A stretch of 23,329 nt of DNA from Candidatus Collierbacteria bacterium (lineage in GTDB: Bacteria > Patescibacteriota > Microgenomatia > UBA1400 > MFAQ01). The notes beneath the pieces were generated by a model, which made no database searches, was not told the DNA's origin, and was given only the letters and a program-made list of their open reading frames with translations. Below, one piece after another: positions 1-6,940 of the stretch (its first letter is position 1; every line of letters begins with the position of its first letter). The DNA is taken from positions 92,639 through 115,967 of the forward strand of contig DQFC01000019.1 of NCBI GenBank assembly GCA_003531665.1. The letters run 5' to 3'. The translations under genes were made by a program, and so were the position numbers.

Positions 1-1094
1 CTCGCTATAGCTACAAAAACATTGGCAAAGTCGGTACAAATTGCGCTTTGAAAATTGATTAATGATTCCGCTGCCGGAAACCGAACGGATTTTTCTCTAT
101 TTATTTTTTCGTAATCATACTTCATCTTGTCCGTTACGAAATCATAAATTGATTTTGGGGTTTTCAAATTCTTTAATTCTTGAGAATTAAAAATTCCATT
201 GTCAAAATTCCAGATTGAATTTTTGGCTGTTAAATTGTCGGACGGTTGGTGGCTTGTAGGTTTGGGAGTAAAATCGATCTTTACGATCAAACTTACGACA
301 ATATCTTTTTTTTCACCAGGCGACAGAGTGTATTTGGCAAGAAAGTTTCCATCGTTGTCTCTCACAACTTCTTCGGGTTTGGGATTGATATTTTGGTAAT
401 ATACGGTTTGGTAAGAAGTATCTGGAGGAAGGGATATCTCAGTTCTAATACGATCATTTTCACTATTTACCAGATGATAATTAAGAGTGCCTTGATAGTA
501 CTGAGTTTTGCCAAAAATGGCACTAATGGATTTATTACTAATCTTTTGACCACTGAAGTAATAGACGTTTCCATTGATGATGTCGGGTTTGGGATCGATA
601 TAGGCAGGTGAAGCAAATCCCGAAGGAACGGTTAGGATGACTGTCTGCTCCGAAACATTTTCGTCCGGTTCCAAGCGGGGAATATCAATTTGCCAGGTAT
701 TACCGGATTTAGTTGTAATATCCGTAGTGTCATATTCTATAGTGAAGGTGTGTTTTTTGTTTTTTCCTACGACCTTACTGGAGAAGGGAAAGGAGATTGA
801 TGTTTGATTCAGACTTTTTATGACATCAGGTGTAATTGGGGTACCTTCATCTAGGACCTTTACGTTTTCAATTTTTGTTTCATTTACACTTAAACCAAAG
901 TCGGTGGCGTATACAACGGAAAGATTATTTTTTTGATTGATTACAAATTTTACGTGTGTCTTTCCGCTATCTCCTATTTGGTAATATATTTGATATGTCG
1001 TATCAAATTTAGCTAGAGACAGGGCATTTTTGGGGAAGGATACCATAAAAAGTCCTAAAAGGGTTAGGAGAATGGCAGTGAATTTACTAGGCAA
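1..1094 (-). CDS. Exported transglutaminase-like protein, 5' part (cut by window edge)
   Basis: An uninterrupted minus-strand frame of 364 codons runs from a TTG at 1094 to the window edge. No ATG lies near its start. The TTG follows the uvrA stop with a 1-nt gap (TAAATTG), and the next in-frame ATG falls inside the hydrophobic segment, so TTG is the best start. Residues 6-25 (AILLTLLGLFMVSFPKNALS) look like a signal peptide. About 300 residues rich in beta-strand-type sequence follow. The end matches the start of a transglutaminase-like core: IYDFVTDKMKYDYEK, then AICTDFANVFVAIA, with the presumed nucleophile Cys353. The His and Asp of the triad would lie beyond the edge. Family knowledge: such proteins are cell-surface Cys-His-Asp enzymes, proteases or cross-linkers. 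The substrate is unknown. It is probably cotranscribed with uvrA, with no evident functional link. Confidence 0.75.
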   Translation of the reverse strand, partial: MPSKFTAILLTLLGLFMVSFPKNALSLAKFDTTYQIYYQIGDSGKTHVKFVINQKNNLSVVYATDFGLSVNETKIENVKVLDEGTPITPDVIKSLNQTSISFPFSSKVVGKNKKHTFTIEYDTTDITTKSGNTWQIDIPRLEPDENVSEQTVILTVPSGFASPAYIDPKPDIINGNVYYFSGQKISNKSISAIFGKTQYYQGTLNYHLVNSENDRIRTEISLPPDTSYQTVYYQNINPKPEEVVRDNDGNFLAKYTLSPGEKKDIVVSLIVKIDFTPKPTSHQPSDNLTAKNSIWNFDNGIFNSQELKNLKTPKSIYDFVTDKMKYDYEKINREKSVRFPAAESLINFQSAICTDFANVFVAIA

Positions 1095-1095
1095 T

Positions 1096-4020
1096 TTAGA
1101 AAACTAACTTTTTTAATTCTTGGGCCGTAGGGGTGTTGAATTTGGCGGCTACTTTGGATGGAGATCCGTTGGCAATTAGTTCTCCGCCAGAATCACCACC
1201 CTCTGGTCCGATGTCAATAATATAATCGGCATTCTTAATTACGTCTAGATTGTGTTCGATGACGATGACAGTGTTGTTTTGGTTTACCAGATCGACTAGA
1301 GTTTGTACGAGCTTGCCTAAATCTTCGAAGTGAAGCCCCGTAGTGGGTTCATCGAGAATATAAACAGTATGTCCACTACCTGTTTTCGACAGTTCGGTTG
1401 CCAGCTTGACTCGCTGAGCTTCGCCACCCGAAAGAGTGGGGGCGCTTTGTCCTAGTTTGATGTAACCAAGACCAACCTTCTTAATTGTTTCAATTTTTTT
1501 ACTAATAGTGGGAACGTTTTTAAAGAAATCACCCGCCTCATCCATGGTCAGATCAAGAACTTTTGCAATACTTAAGCCTTTGTATTCTACTTCCAAGGTG
1601 GGGTCGTTAAAACGAGTTCCGCTACAGGTTTCACAAGTAATATAAATGTCCCCCAAAAACTGCATCTCGATTTTGATCTGACCGTCGCCTTCACAGGTTT
1701 CACATCGTCCACCTTTGACATTAAAACTAAAGCGACCCGGTCCGTATCCACGGTATCTTGCCTCTTGGGTGTTTGCAAACAGTTGGCGGATATAGTCAAA
1801 AACTTTGGTGTAAGTTGCCGGATTGCTTCTGGGAGTTTTCCCAATTGGACTTTGATCAATTAAAGAGACTCTTCTGACGATATCAGGGATGGTGATAGTT
1901 CCAAACTTGATATCTTCTTTGTGATGTTGGGGGTTTAATTTTTGTGAGAGAGCCTCATAGAGAGAGTCCACAACCAGTGAAGATTTTCCGGATCCGGAAA
2001 CCCCGGTGACGGCAACAAATTTATTTAGCGGGAAATCGACGTCAATGTTTTTAAGATTATGGTGTGTACAGCCGGTTAATCGAATAGACGCTGGGCTTTC
2101 TGTTGGCTCTTTTGGTTTTATGGCAACGACAGTTTTTTTGCCGGAGAGATATTGGCCGGTCAAACAATCAGAGGACTTCATTTCGTCGACCGTTCCCTCG
2201 AAAGTAATCTTTCCCCCAAGATAACCGGCTTTTGGACCGAACTCTACGATGTGATCGGCACTCTCCATGGTTTGCTGATCGTGTTCAACAACAACCAAAG
2301 AATTCCCAAGTGAAACGAGGTCTTGAAGAGTTTTGATTAATTTGGCGTTGTCTCGCTGATGCAAGCCAATGGTGGGCTCATCCAAAACATAGAGTATGCC
2401 GGTTAGTCGAGATCCGATTTGGCTAGCCAGACGGATCCTTTGCAGTTCACCTCCGGAAAGAGTACCGGATTCTCGTGCCAAAGTGATGTAATCAAGACCG
2501 ACCGACATCAGGAAACTAAGTCTGTCCCCTATTTCCTTGACAATTGGTTCGCTGATTTGCTGTTCGGTGAGAGTTAATTTTTTAAATAGTTTGTCGAAGA
2601 AAGCAAACGATTTGGCTGTCGACCAAGACGTGACTTCACTAATAGAATGGTTGTCTACATGAACGGCTAAGACTTCCGGCTTGAGACGGGTGCCGAGACA
2701 AATTGGGCAGGTTTTTCGGATTAAGTACTTTGAAATTTCTGCTTTAAATGAATCCGAGCTGGATTCTTCGTAACGTCTTTCGAATTCCTTGGAAAGCCCG
2801 TCGAACGGCATTTTTCTCACGACATGTTTGCCGTGTCTGTTGACACCATTAATGGAAAATGTTTTTTCACCGGTACCGTTAAATAGAATGCTTTTTTGCT
2901 CCTCGGTCATATCGAGAAGGGGTTTGTTTCCGGCAAAGCCGACAGATTCCATGGCTTCGAGAATTAATTTCGCCAACCAAGTTCTGGTTTCGAATTGTGA
3001 AGCGAGAGGTATGACGGAGCCTTCAAGAAAACTGAGCGAGGGTGAGATAACCGAGTCGGTATCCAGAACCATCTTGGTGCCGAGGCCTGTACATTCTGGA
3101 CAGGCACCTTCGGGGGCATTGAAAGAGAAATAGCGAGGTTCAATCTCCGGTATAGAAATGTTATCAACAGGACAGGCGAGCTTCTGAGAGAACAGATGAT
3201 CCTCCATATCCTCAGGATCGGTGGGAAAGGAAAGGGAGGGGTCGATAACTATGCTGACATAGACCTCACCATCGGAAATTTTGAGTGCTTGTTCCAAGGA
3301 ATCGATTAACCTTTGTTTTTCATATTCGGGGCTTCCTCCAACTTGGCCGATAATTAGTTTGTCGATTACAGCTTCGACACTGTGGCGATTGTTTTTGAAT
3401 AAAGAAAGAGTGGATTGAGTTGAGAGAATTTTGCGATCGACTCGGACTTCAGCAATCCCCTGTTTGACCAAACCTGGAAAGAGTTCTTTGAACTCCCCTT
3501 TTTGGTTTTTGACAATTGGCGACAGTATCAGCAAGCGCACCCCTTTTTGTTTTTGATAGCTTGGGTGTGCAATGGCTAGCTCAATTACTGCTTTGTAAAT
3601 CTGATTAATATCCTGTGGCATGATCTCCCGACCGCACTGAGGGCAATGTGGGTGCCCAATACGGGCAAAGAGGAGGCGGAGATAGTCATAAATCTCGGTA
3701 ACGGTACCGACGGTACTGCGGGGATTGTGACTCCCCTGCTTCTGGTCGATGAGGATGGCCGGGGAAAGGCCTTCGATCTGATCGACATCCGGCTTGTCCA
3801 TAACCCCCAGGAATTGACGGGCATAGGAGGAGAGAGATTCGACGTAACGGCGCTGTCCCTCTGCATAGATGGTGTCGTGGGCCATACTGGACTTGCCGCT
3901 ACCGGAGACACCGGTAAAGACAACCAGTTTGTTCTTGGGCAGCGTCAGATTGACGTTTTTTAGGTTATGCTGACGAGCCCCCTTGATGATTAAATGAGTG
4001 GATGGTGAGGTGCCGGACAT
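1096..4020 (-). CDS. uvrA: UvrABC system protein A (excinuclease ATPase subunit)
   Basis: UvrA is the damage-sensing ATPase of nucleotide excision repair. It dimerises and loads UvrB on lesions in the cytoplasm. The 974-residue product is full length and has two ABC modules: Walker A GVSGSGKSS at 37-45 and 673-681, signatures LSGGELQ at 521 and LSGGEAQ at 863, and Walker B LDEPT near 546 and 889. The C-terminal zinc finger is intact (C773/C776 and C796/C799). The first zinc module is odd: it reads C283-P-V-D286 with C307-P-E-C310, so one of the usual four Cys is Asp. An extra CPIC lies at 438-441. The start ATG lies 8 nt below a TATAAT, so the message is probably leaderless. The transglutaminase-like gene follows after 1 nt. 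Identity is certain; zinc binding by module 1 is open. Confidence 0.98.
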   Translation of the reverse strand: MSGTSPSTHLIIKGARQHNLKNVNLTLPKNKLVVFTGVSGSGKSSMAHDTIYAEGQRRYVESLSSYARQFLGVMDKPDVDQIEGLSPAILIDQKQGSHNPRSTVGTVTEIYDYLRLLFARIGHPHCPQCGREIMPQDINQIYKAVIELAIAHPSYQKQKGVRLLILSPIVKNQKGEFKELFPGLVKQGIAEVRVDRKILSTQSTLSLFKNNRHSVEAVIDKLIIGQVGGSPEYEKQRLIDSLEQALKISDGEVYVSIVIDPSLSFPTDPEDMEDHLFSQKLACPVDNISIPEIEPRYFSFNAPEGACPECTGLGTKMVLDTDSVISPSLSFLEGSVIPLASQFETRTWLAKLILEAMESVGFAGNKPLLDMTEEQKSILFNGTGEKTFSINGVNRHGKHVVRKMPFDGLSKEFERRYEESSSDSFKAEISKYLIRKTCPICLGTRLKPEVLAVHVDNHSISEVTSWSTAKSFAFFDKLFKKLTLTEQQISEPIVKEIGDRLSFLMSVGLDYITLARESGTLSGGELQRIRLASQIGSRLTGILYVLDEPTIGLHQRDNAKLIKTLQDLVSLGNSLVVVEHDQQTMESADHIVEFGPKAGYLGGKITFEGTVDEMKSSDCLTGQYLSGKKTVVAIKPKEPTESPASIRLTGCTHHNLKNIDVDFPLNKFVAVTGVSGSGKSSLVVDSLYEALSQKLNPQHHKEDIKFGTITIPDIVRRVSLIDQSPIGKTPRSNPATYTKVFDYIRQLFANTQEARYRGYGPGRFSFNVKGGRCETCEGDGQIKIEMQFLGDIYITCETCSGTRFNDPTLEVEYKGLSIAKVLDLTMDEAGDFFKNVPTISKKIETIKKVGLGYIKLGQSAPTLSGGEAQRVKLATELSKTGSGHTVYILDEPTTGLHFEDLGKLVQTLVDLVNQNNTVIVIEHNLDVIKNADYIIDIGPEGGDSGGELIANGSPSKVAAKFNTPTAQELKKLVF

Positions 4021-4028
4021 GACTGATT

Positions 4029-4057
4029 ATTATACTCCAAATTACCCTAAAATACCC
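4029..4057 (-). promoter_or_regulatory. uvrA promoter, leaderless type, with candidate operator
   Basis: A perfect TATAAT (4034-4029 on the minus strand) ends 8 nt before the uvrA ATG, so transcription would begin about 1-2 nt before the start codon. No good -35 exists; at 17-nt spacing the hexamer is GGGTAT. That hexamer is part of GGGTATTTTAGGGTAAT (4041-4057), which resembles a sequence over the lexA promoter. Confidence 0.6.
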
Positions 4058-4112
4058 GAATGCATTATTTTGTGTTTAGTAATAGAACAATCTATTTGTT
4101 TCCTTTGCACCA

Positions 4113-4142
4113 TTGGCGGCAGGTTTGGCACTGGAGTAAAAT
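4113..4142 (+). promoter_or_regulatory. Leaderless-type promoter of the 4149 gene
   Basis: TAAAAT at 4137-4142 is followed by 6 nt and then the ATG at 4149. TTGGCG at 4113-4118 could be a -35 at 18-nt spacing. No Shine-Dalgarno sequence precedes the start. Confidence 0.5.
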
Positions 4143-4148
4143 AAGTCA

Positions 4149-4721
4149 ATGTACGACGCTGAAATGTTGAAATACTCTGAAAATCAAAAACAAATTGCCA
4201 ACAATATTCTTGCTGACTCCGGACTGATACCCCTACTTTCAAAATATGGAAAATGTTCGGTCATTGGTGGTTTGAATCTTAATGTGATGTTCGGACCCGA
4301 CATCGACATCGTAGTGGAAACCAAGAATCCAAGAGATGCATCGGTGAGAGCGATTATGGAGTTGATTGAAAAAAGAGATTTTCAAAAATATCAATATGGA
4401 GATTTTGTAAAATATCCAAAAAAGAATCGGCTCAAGGGTTTCATCGTTGTTTTGATATCAGAAGTTGATGGTGTGAAGTGGGAGACCGAAATTTGGTTCG
4501 TGGAAAAATATCCTCAGGACAAAATAGATAGAGATTTAAGATTTAAGGAAAGCCTGACTCCAGAAAATAGACTGACAATATTGCGGCTAAAGCAGGCCAG
4601 GGAGATGCAAGGAGACGACAAGAACCGAGTTTCCAGCACGGATATTTATAGAGCGGTTCTGGAAGATGGAATCACCGACTATCTAAAACTACGAGAACTC
4701 CTTATATCTGAAGCGGACTAA
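4149..4721 (+). CDS. Predicted nucleotidyltransferase-fold protein
   Basis: This 190-residue soluble protein is divergent from uvrA. Residues 37-54 (SVIGGLNLNVMFGPDIDI) resemble the GS/GG helix-turn followed by a DxD metal motif of polymerase-beta-like nucleotidyltransferases, with D50 and D52 as candidate metal ligands. EIWF near residue 117 may carry the third acidic residue. The C-terminal third (RLTILRLKQAREM, then STDIYRAVLEDGI) is helical and resembles the helical tail I recall from uncharacterised proteins of this superfamily. The substrate is unknown: small molecule, protein or tRNA are all possible. It has no Shine-Dalgarno, and the TAAAAT hexamer 6 nt upstream of the ATG supports this start. 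The NUDIX gene starts 34 nt downstream on the same strand. The family assignment is by motif only. Confidence 0.7.
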   Translation: MYDAEMLKYSENQKQIANNILADSGLIPLLSKYGKCSVIGGLNLNVMFGPDIDIVVETKNPRDASVRAIMELIEKRDFQKYQYGDFVKYPKKNRLKGFIVVLISEVDGVKWETEIWFVEKYPQDKIDRDLRFKESLTPENRLTILRLKQAREMQGDDKNRVSSTDIYRAVLEDGITDYLKLRELLISEAD

Positions 4722-4740
4722 GACACAATGACGAGTTTGA

Positions 4741-4749
4741 TGACATAAT
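4741..4749 (+). promoter_or_regulatory. Extended -10, leaderless-type promoter of the 4756 NUDIX gene
   Basis: TGA-CATAAT (TGn plus hexamer, hexamer at 4744-4749) ends 6 nt before the ATG at 4756. This would make the upstream in-frame TTG at 4750 lie outside the message. Confidence 0.5.
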
Positions 4750-4755
4750 TTGATT

Positions 4756-5307
4756 ATGTTTAAAGAAATTGAGTGTAAGGTAGAGCTCAGCCATCTACCA
4801 TTTGAAAATTTGAGATATAGAGATAGGACAGTATTGATTCTGGGAAAGGATGATCAGGAAAAGTTTATTCTTGGTGACAAGAAGGGATTTTACCCGGAAG
4901 GGATTGTGAGAATGATTGGCGGAGGAATCAATGACGATGAGGACGTGTTGTCTGCCGCAGTCAGAGAAACGGAAGAAGAGCTTGGGATTAAGGAACCGGT
5001 AGATAGATTTGTCCCACTAGTTCAAGTAAATGTCGAGGGTGCCTTTGAAGGGGAAAAGTTTACTCATGTAGTATATGTTTATTTTCTACCGCTTACCGAC
5101 AAGGAATTGGTTTCGGGCGATGATGTGTCGGACGTAGTCCGAATGGATGAAAAAGGATATCGACAATTGGTGACCAACTATTTTAAATTAGCTAGTGACA
5201 ACTTTTTTGAACATCAGCGTGGTAAGTTCTCATGGGGAGATTATGGCAAAGTTTATGGCTTTATCCACGAGGCAGCTCTGGATGAAGTCTTGGAGAAGAA
5301 GCTTTAG
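4756..5307 (+). CDS. NUDIX hydrolase
   Basis: NUDIX enzymes hydrolyse nucleoside diphosphates linked to another group, for example oxidised dNTPs, ADP-ribose or capped nucleotides, using Mg2+ held by the NUDIX helix. The product has 183 residues with a complete NUDIX box at 56-78: G56-x5-E62-x7-R70-E71-T-E-E74-E75-L-G77-I. The position after RE is Thr rather than the usual hydrophobic residue. The N-terminal 50 residues and the aromatic-rich C-terminus (FFEHQRGKFSW) do not identify a substrate class. I chose the ATG at 4756 rather than the TTG two codons earlier because it sits 6 nt after the -10-like CATAAT. The last 4 nt overlap the end of the convergent coiled-coil gene. The family is certain, the substrate unknown. 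Confidence 0.88.
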   Translation: MFKEIECKVELSHLPFENLRYRDRTVLILGKDDQEKFILGDKKGFYPEGIVRMIGGGINDDEDVLSAAVRETEEELGIKEPVDRFVPLVQVNVEGAFEGEKFTHVVYVYFLPLTDKELVSGDDVSDVVRMDEKGYRQLVTNYFKLASDNFFEHQRGKFSWGDYGKVYGFIHEAALDEVLEKKL

Positions 5308-5636
5308 GCGATGGCTTTTTCGAGTTTGGATATGCGTCTTTCGTGGTCTCTGACCACCAGCGAACTATCGATTAGACCGTCAAGTTTGTTTTCAACCACC
5401 TTGAGTCTCATCTTGACTCCTCCCACGTCTGAGTCGAGAATTTCGACCGCACTTGATAGGTTATCGACCTTTTCATTGAGGTGCGCTAAATTTTGGTCGA
5501 TTTTCTCGAATCTCTCGTCTATTTTCTCGAATCTTTCATCGATCTTCTCGAATTTTGGGAATACGATCTCCTCGAGGGCATCAGCAACAGCACCAAAAAC
5601 GAGGTTTTTCATTTCCTTTTTATCAGAGTCGGTCAT
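5304..5636 (-). CDS. Small heptad-repeat coiled-coil protein
   Basis: The 110-residue product begins MTDSDKKEMKNLVFGAVADAL. It contains three tandem heptads, FEKIDER, FEKIDER and FEKIDQN, within a predicted long coiled coil, followed by further a/d-patterned sequence (LNEKVDNLSSAVEILDSDVGG) and a C-terminal charged helix (HERRISKLEKAIA). There is no signal peptide, membrane segment or enzyme motif. Similar short coiled-coil orphans are frequent in CPR genomes (recollection). The frame is open 26 codons further upstream, but that part covers the end of the NUDIX gene. The ATG at 5636 shares its A with the NUDIX stop (TGATG) and lies 6 nt after the extended -10 TGCTATACT, so this start is preferred. 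It could be an oligomerising scaffold or adaptor; no function can be assigned. Confidence 0.75.
   Translation of the reverse strand: MTDSDKKEMKNLVFGAVADALEEIVFPKFEKIDERFEKIDERFEKIDQNLAHLNEKVDNLSSAVEILDSDVGGVKMRLKVVENKLDGLIDSSLVVRDHERRISKLEKAIA
5501..5563. repeat. Three tandem 21-bp units encoding the coiled-coil heptads
   Basis: Three consecutive 21-bp units share TTCTCGAAT (plus-strand reading) and encode FEKIDER, FEKIDER and FEKIDQN on the minus strand. Units differ by several silent and replacement changes, so the array is not a recent perfect duplication, but it could still change copy number by slippage. Confidence 0.75.
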
Positions 5637-6184
5637 CAATTCAGTATAGCAGGATGGAGATGGTGAAATAGGGTGATGGCTTGGTCGAAGATAACTTGTC
5701 CGGTGATGCCCCAACCAAGATAATTATTTATTTCGGTTTGGGGAACAAAAAGCCGTTCATTGATGATGTTGTGATCCGGATCCGGTGTTTGGGGTAGAAC
5801 CTCATCTACTTCGCAATAATAGCGGAGTTGGTAGAAGTCGTCGCCAACAAACCGTTTGGTGGGGTTTGGGTTGTGACCTCCGGGAAATTGCACCCTTTGA
5901 CCGCCAAGCAAGATGGGATTTTTAATAGTCACATCAGCTTCTTCAATAAGCTCTCGACGTAAAGTCTCTATGGCGGTCTCCCCTTCTTCGACCGTGCCTC
6001 CTGCTAGACACCAAGGTCTCAATTCTCTTCGTTGAATAAGCATTTTACCGTCTGCATTAAAGACGACACCGTAAACCTGATTGAAGGGCTGAAATTGTTC
6101 CACATTTTTTCCGGGATACCAAGTAAACTTCATGGTTACCCCTTTTTCGATCCAAGTATTGCTGACTAATTTTGTTTCGTCCAT
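5636..6184 (-). CDS. NUDIX hydrolase
   Basis: This 182-residue NUDIX enzyme has the NUDIX box at 63-85: G63-x5-E69-x7-R77-E78-L-I-E81-E82-A-D84-V. The usual Gly of the final GU pair is Asp84; the metal-binding REx2EE core is intact. Upstream of the box lie VYGVVFNADGKMLIQRRE and a tryptophan before the box (RPWCLAGG), a layout typical of MutT/ADP-ribose-type NUDIX folds. The frame is open to an ATG at 6217, but a perfect TATAAT lies inside that stretch, 6 nt before the ATG at 6184, so the shorter form is chosen and the message is likely leaderless. The stop overlaps the start of the coiled-coil gene by one base. It is a likely housecleaning enzyme; the substrate is unknown. Confidence 0.87.
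   Translation of the reverse strand: MDETKLVSNTWIEKGVTMKFTWYPGKNVEQFQPFNQVYGVVFNADGKMLIQRRELRPWCLAGGTVEEGETAIETLRRELIEEADVTIKNPILLGGQRVQFPGGHNPNPTKRFVGDDFYQLRYYCEVDEVLPQTPDPDHNIINERLFVPQTEINNYLGWGITGQVIFDQAITLFHHLHPAILN
5643..5651 (-). promoter_or_regulatory. Extended -10 promoter of the coiled-coil gene, inside the NUDIX 3' end
   Basis: On the minus strand TGC-TATACT is followed by GAATTG and ATG. The 14-nt string TGCTATACTGAATT is identical to the one before the phosphomannomutase gene. No convincing -35 was seen. Confidence 0.6.
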
Positions 6185-6190
6185 GTGGTG

Positions 6191-6196
6191 ATTATA
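6191..6196 (-). promoter_or_regulatory. Leaderless-type -10 of the 6184 NUDIX gene
   Basis: A perfect TATAAT is followed by CACCAC and then the ATG at 6184, which places the predicted transcript start on the start codon. The -35 region is weak. The element is divergent from the promoter of the zinc-finger gene. Confidence 0.6.
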
Positions 6197-6203
6197 CGAG
6201 ACC

Positions 6204-6232
6204 TTGTGAATATCCATTTGACAGGATATAAT
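6204..6232 (+). promoter_or_regulatory. Promoter of the zinc-finger microprotein gene
   Basis: TTGTGA (6204-6209), a 17-nt spacer and a perfect TATAAT (6227-6232). Transcription would start near 6239, leaving a leader of about 40-50 nt with an AAGAAAGGA ribosome site. Confidence 0.65.
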
Positions 6233-6278
6233 GTACTGAAAGAGGATACGTTGCTCTTAATATCTGGCAAGAAAGGAT

Positions 6279-6416
6279 ATGGTCAAAATGAGGCTAAAAT
6301 CGTTGATTTTACGAGTTAAAGTAACACTTAAGGAATGGATTTGTGGAGAGTGTTCCCACCGCAATCCAAAACAAGCCACAGTGTGCCAAAACTGTGGTGT
6401 ACCCAAGGACGAATAA
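6279..6416 (+). CDS. 45-residue RanBP2-type zinc-finger microprotein
   Basis: This short reading frame has its own promoter, a ribosome site and a terminator. The product starts MVKMRLKSLILRVKVTLKE and ends with W20-I-C-G-E-C-x3-N-x6-C-x2-C. This fits the RanBP2/NZF zinc-finger pattern W-x-C-x2-4-C-x3-N-x6-C-x2-C exactly, with zinc ligands C22, C25, C36 and C39. The N-terminal 19 residues are basic and hydrophobic. In eukaryotes this fold binds single-stranded RNA or ubiquitin; in bacteria RNA or protein contacts are the likelier guess. A second in-frame ATG at 6288 (42 residues) has better spacing from AAAGGA at 6272-6277 and may be the real start. The protein has no close neighbour of known function. 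Confidence 0.75.
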   Translation: MVKMRLKSLILRVKVTLKEWICGECSHRNPKQATVCQNCGVPKDE

Positions 6417-6428
6417 GGTTGGTTCGCG

Positions 6429-6458
6429 GGGCTCTCAAGTAGTGGAGGGCCCTTTTTT
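6429..6458 (+). terminator. Rho-independent terminator of the zinc-finger gene
   Basis: An 8-bp stem (GGGCTCTC with GAGGGCCC, one G-T pair), an 8-nt loop and six T. It starts 12 nt after the stop codon. Confidence 0.85.
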
Positions 6459-6475
6459 ATCCTCTACAGGTAAGG

Positions 6476-6481
6476 TATAAT
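6476..6481 (+). promoter_or_regulatory. -10 element upstream of the 6532 gene
   Basis: A perfect TATAAT lies just past the preceding terminator. The -35 position falls in the terminator T-run and is poor. The predicted leader is about 44 nt and holds an AGGAG at 6519-6523. Confidence 0.5.
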
Positions 6482-6531
6482 GTGCCCCGATACATTGAAA
6501 GTCGATCTTTATAACTTTAGGAGAGTTTAAC

Positions 6532-6888
6532 TTGAAAACACCACAATATTTGATCGTCCCTTCCAAACCTAAGGTGTTTAAAGTGGATAATGGATTCCTT
6601 ACTCCAATTTCACTGCATCCATCGAACGGGGTTCGAATAAGAATCGATCCTGATTTGGATCACCAGCCACATTCTATTGGGGTATTATTCAATCACCGCA
6701 TAGTAAACGAACCTAGCTACTTTGACACTCTTTGTTTTGAAGAAAAAGACAGGATCGCAATTTTTCAAATCCTGCCTACAGAGAATCCACTGTATGGGCG
6801 TTTGATTTTTATCAAGTACGAAAGCATTGAAATTTTTGAAGGCGATCGCCACCGTCGTCGAAGCAAGGTCCATCATGGTGCTTTATAG
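6532..6888 (+). CDS. Unknown 118-residue protein
   Basis: The frame begins with TTG at 6532, supported by AGGAG at 6519-6523 with 8-nt spacing. It is bounded by a promoter and a strong terminator, which argues that it is a real gene. The product (MKTPQYLIVPSKPKVFKVDN...) is soluble, with alternating hydrophobic residues suggesting beta structure, a DPDLDHQPHSIGV stretch in the middle, and a very basic C-terminus (GDRHRRRSKVHHG) that could bind nucleic acid. There is no signal peptide, no membrane segment and no motif I recognise. It stands as a single-gene transcription unit. Confidence 0.65.
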   Translation: MKTPQYLIVPSKPKVFKVDNGFLTPISLHPSNGVRIRIDPDLDHQPHSIGVLFNHRIVNEPSYFDTLCFEEKDRIAIFQILPTENPLYGRLIFIKYESIEIFEGDRHRRRSKVHHGAL

Positions 6889-6908
6889 CGCTTCACAATC
6901 TAAGCCAC

Positions 6909-6938
6909 ACTCTCGAGAAATCGGGAGTTTTTTATTTG
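6909..6938 (+). terminator. Rho-independent terminator of the 6532 gene
   Basis: ACTCTCGA and TCGGGAGT pair over 8 bp (one G-T) around a GAAA tetraloop, followed by TTTTTTATTT. Confidence 0.9.
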
Positions 6939-6940
6939 AT

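Noticed and set aside
199..611. Two plus-strand reading frames of 66 and 121 residues
   Set aside because: They lie opposite the transglutaminase-like gene, have low-complexity composition and no start signals. The minus-strand frame has a signal peptide and a catalytic motif.
4750..4755. TTG start of the first NUDIX gene two codons upstream
   Set aside because: It lies directly at the end of the -10-like CATAAT, so it would precede the predicted transcript start. The ATG at 4756 fits the pattern of neighbouring genes.
6218..6232. TTGACA directly followed by TATAAT
   Set aside because: Only 3 nt separate the hexamers. TTGTGA at 6204 gives the proper 17-nt spacing.
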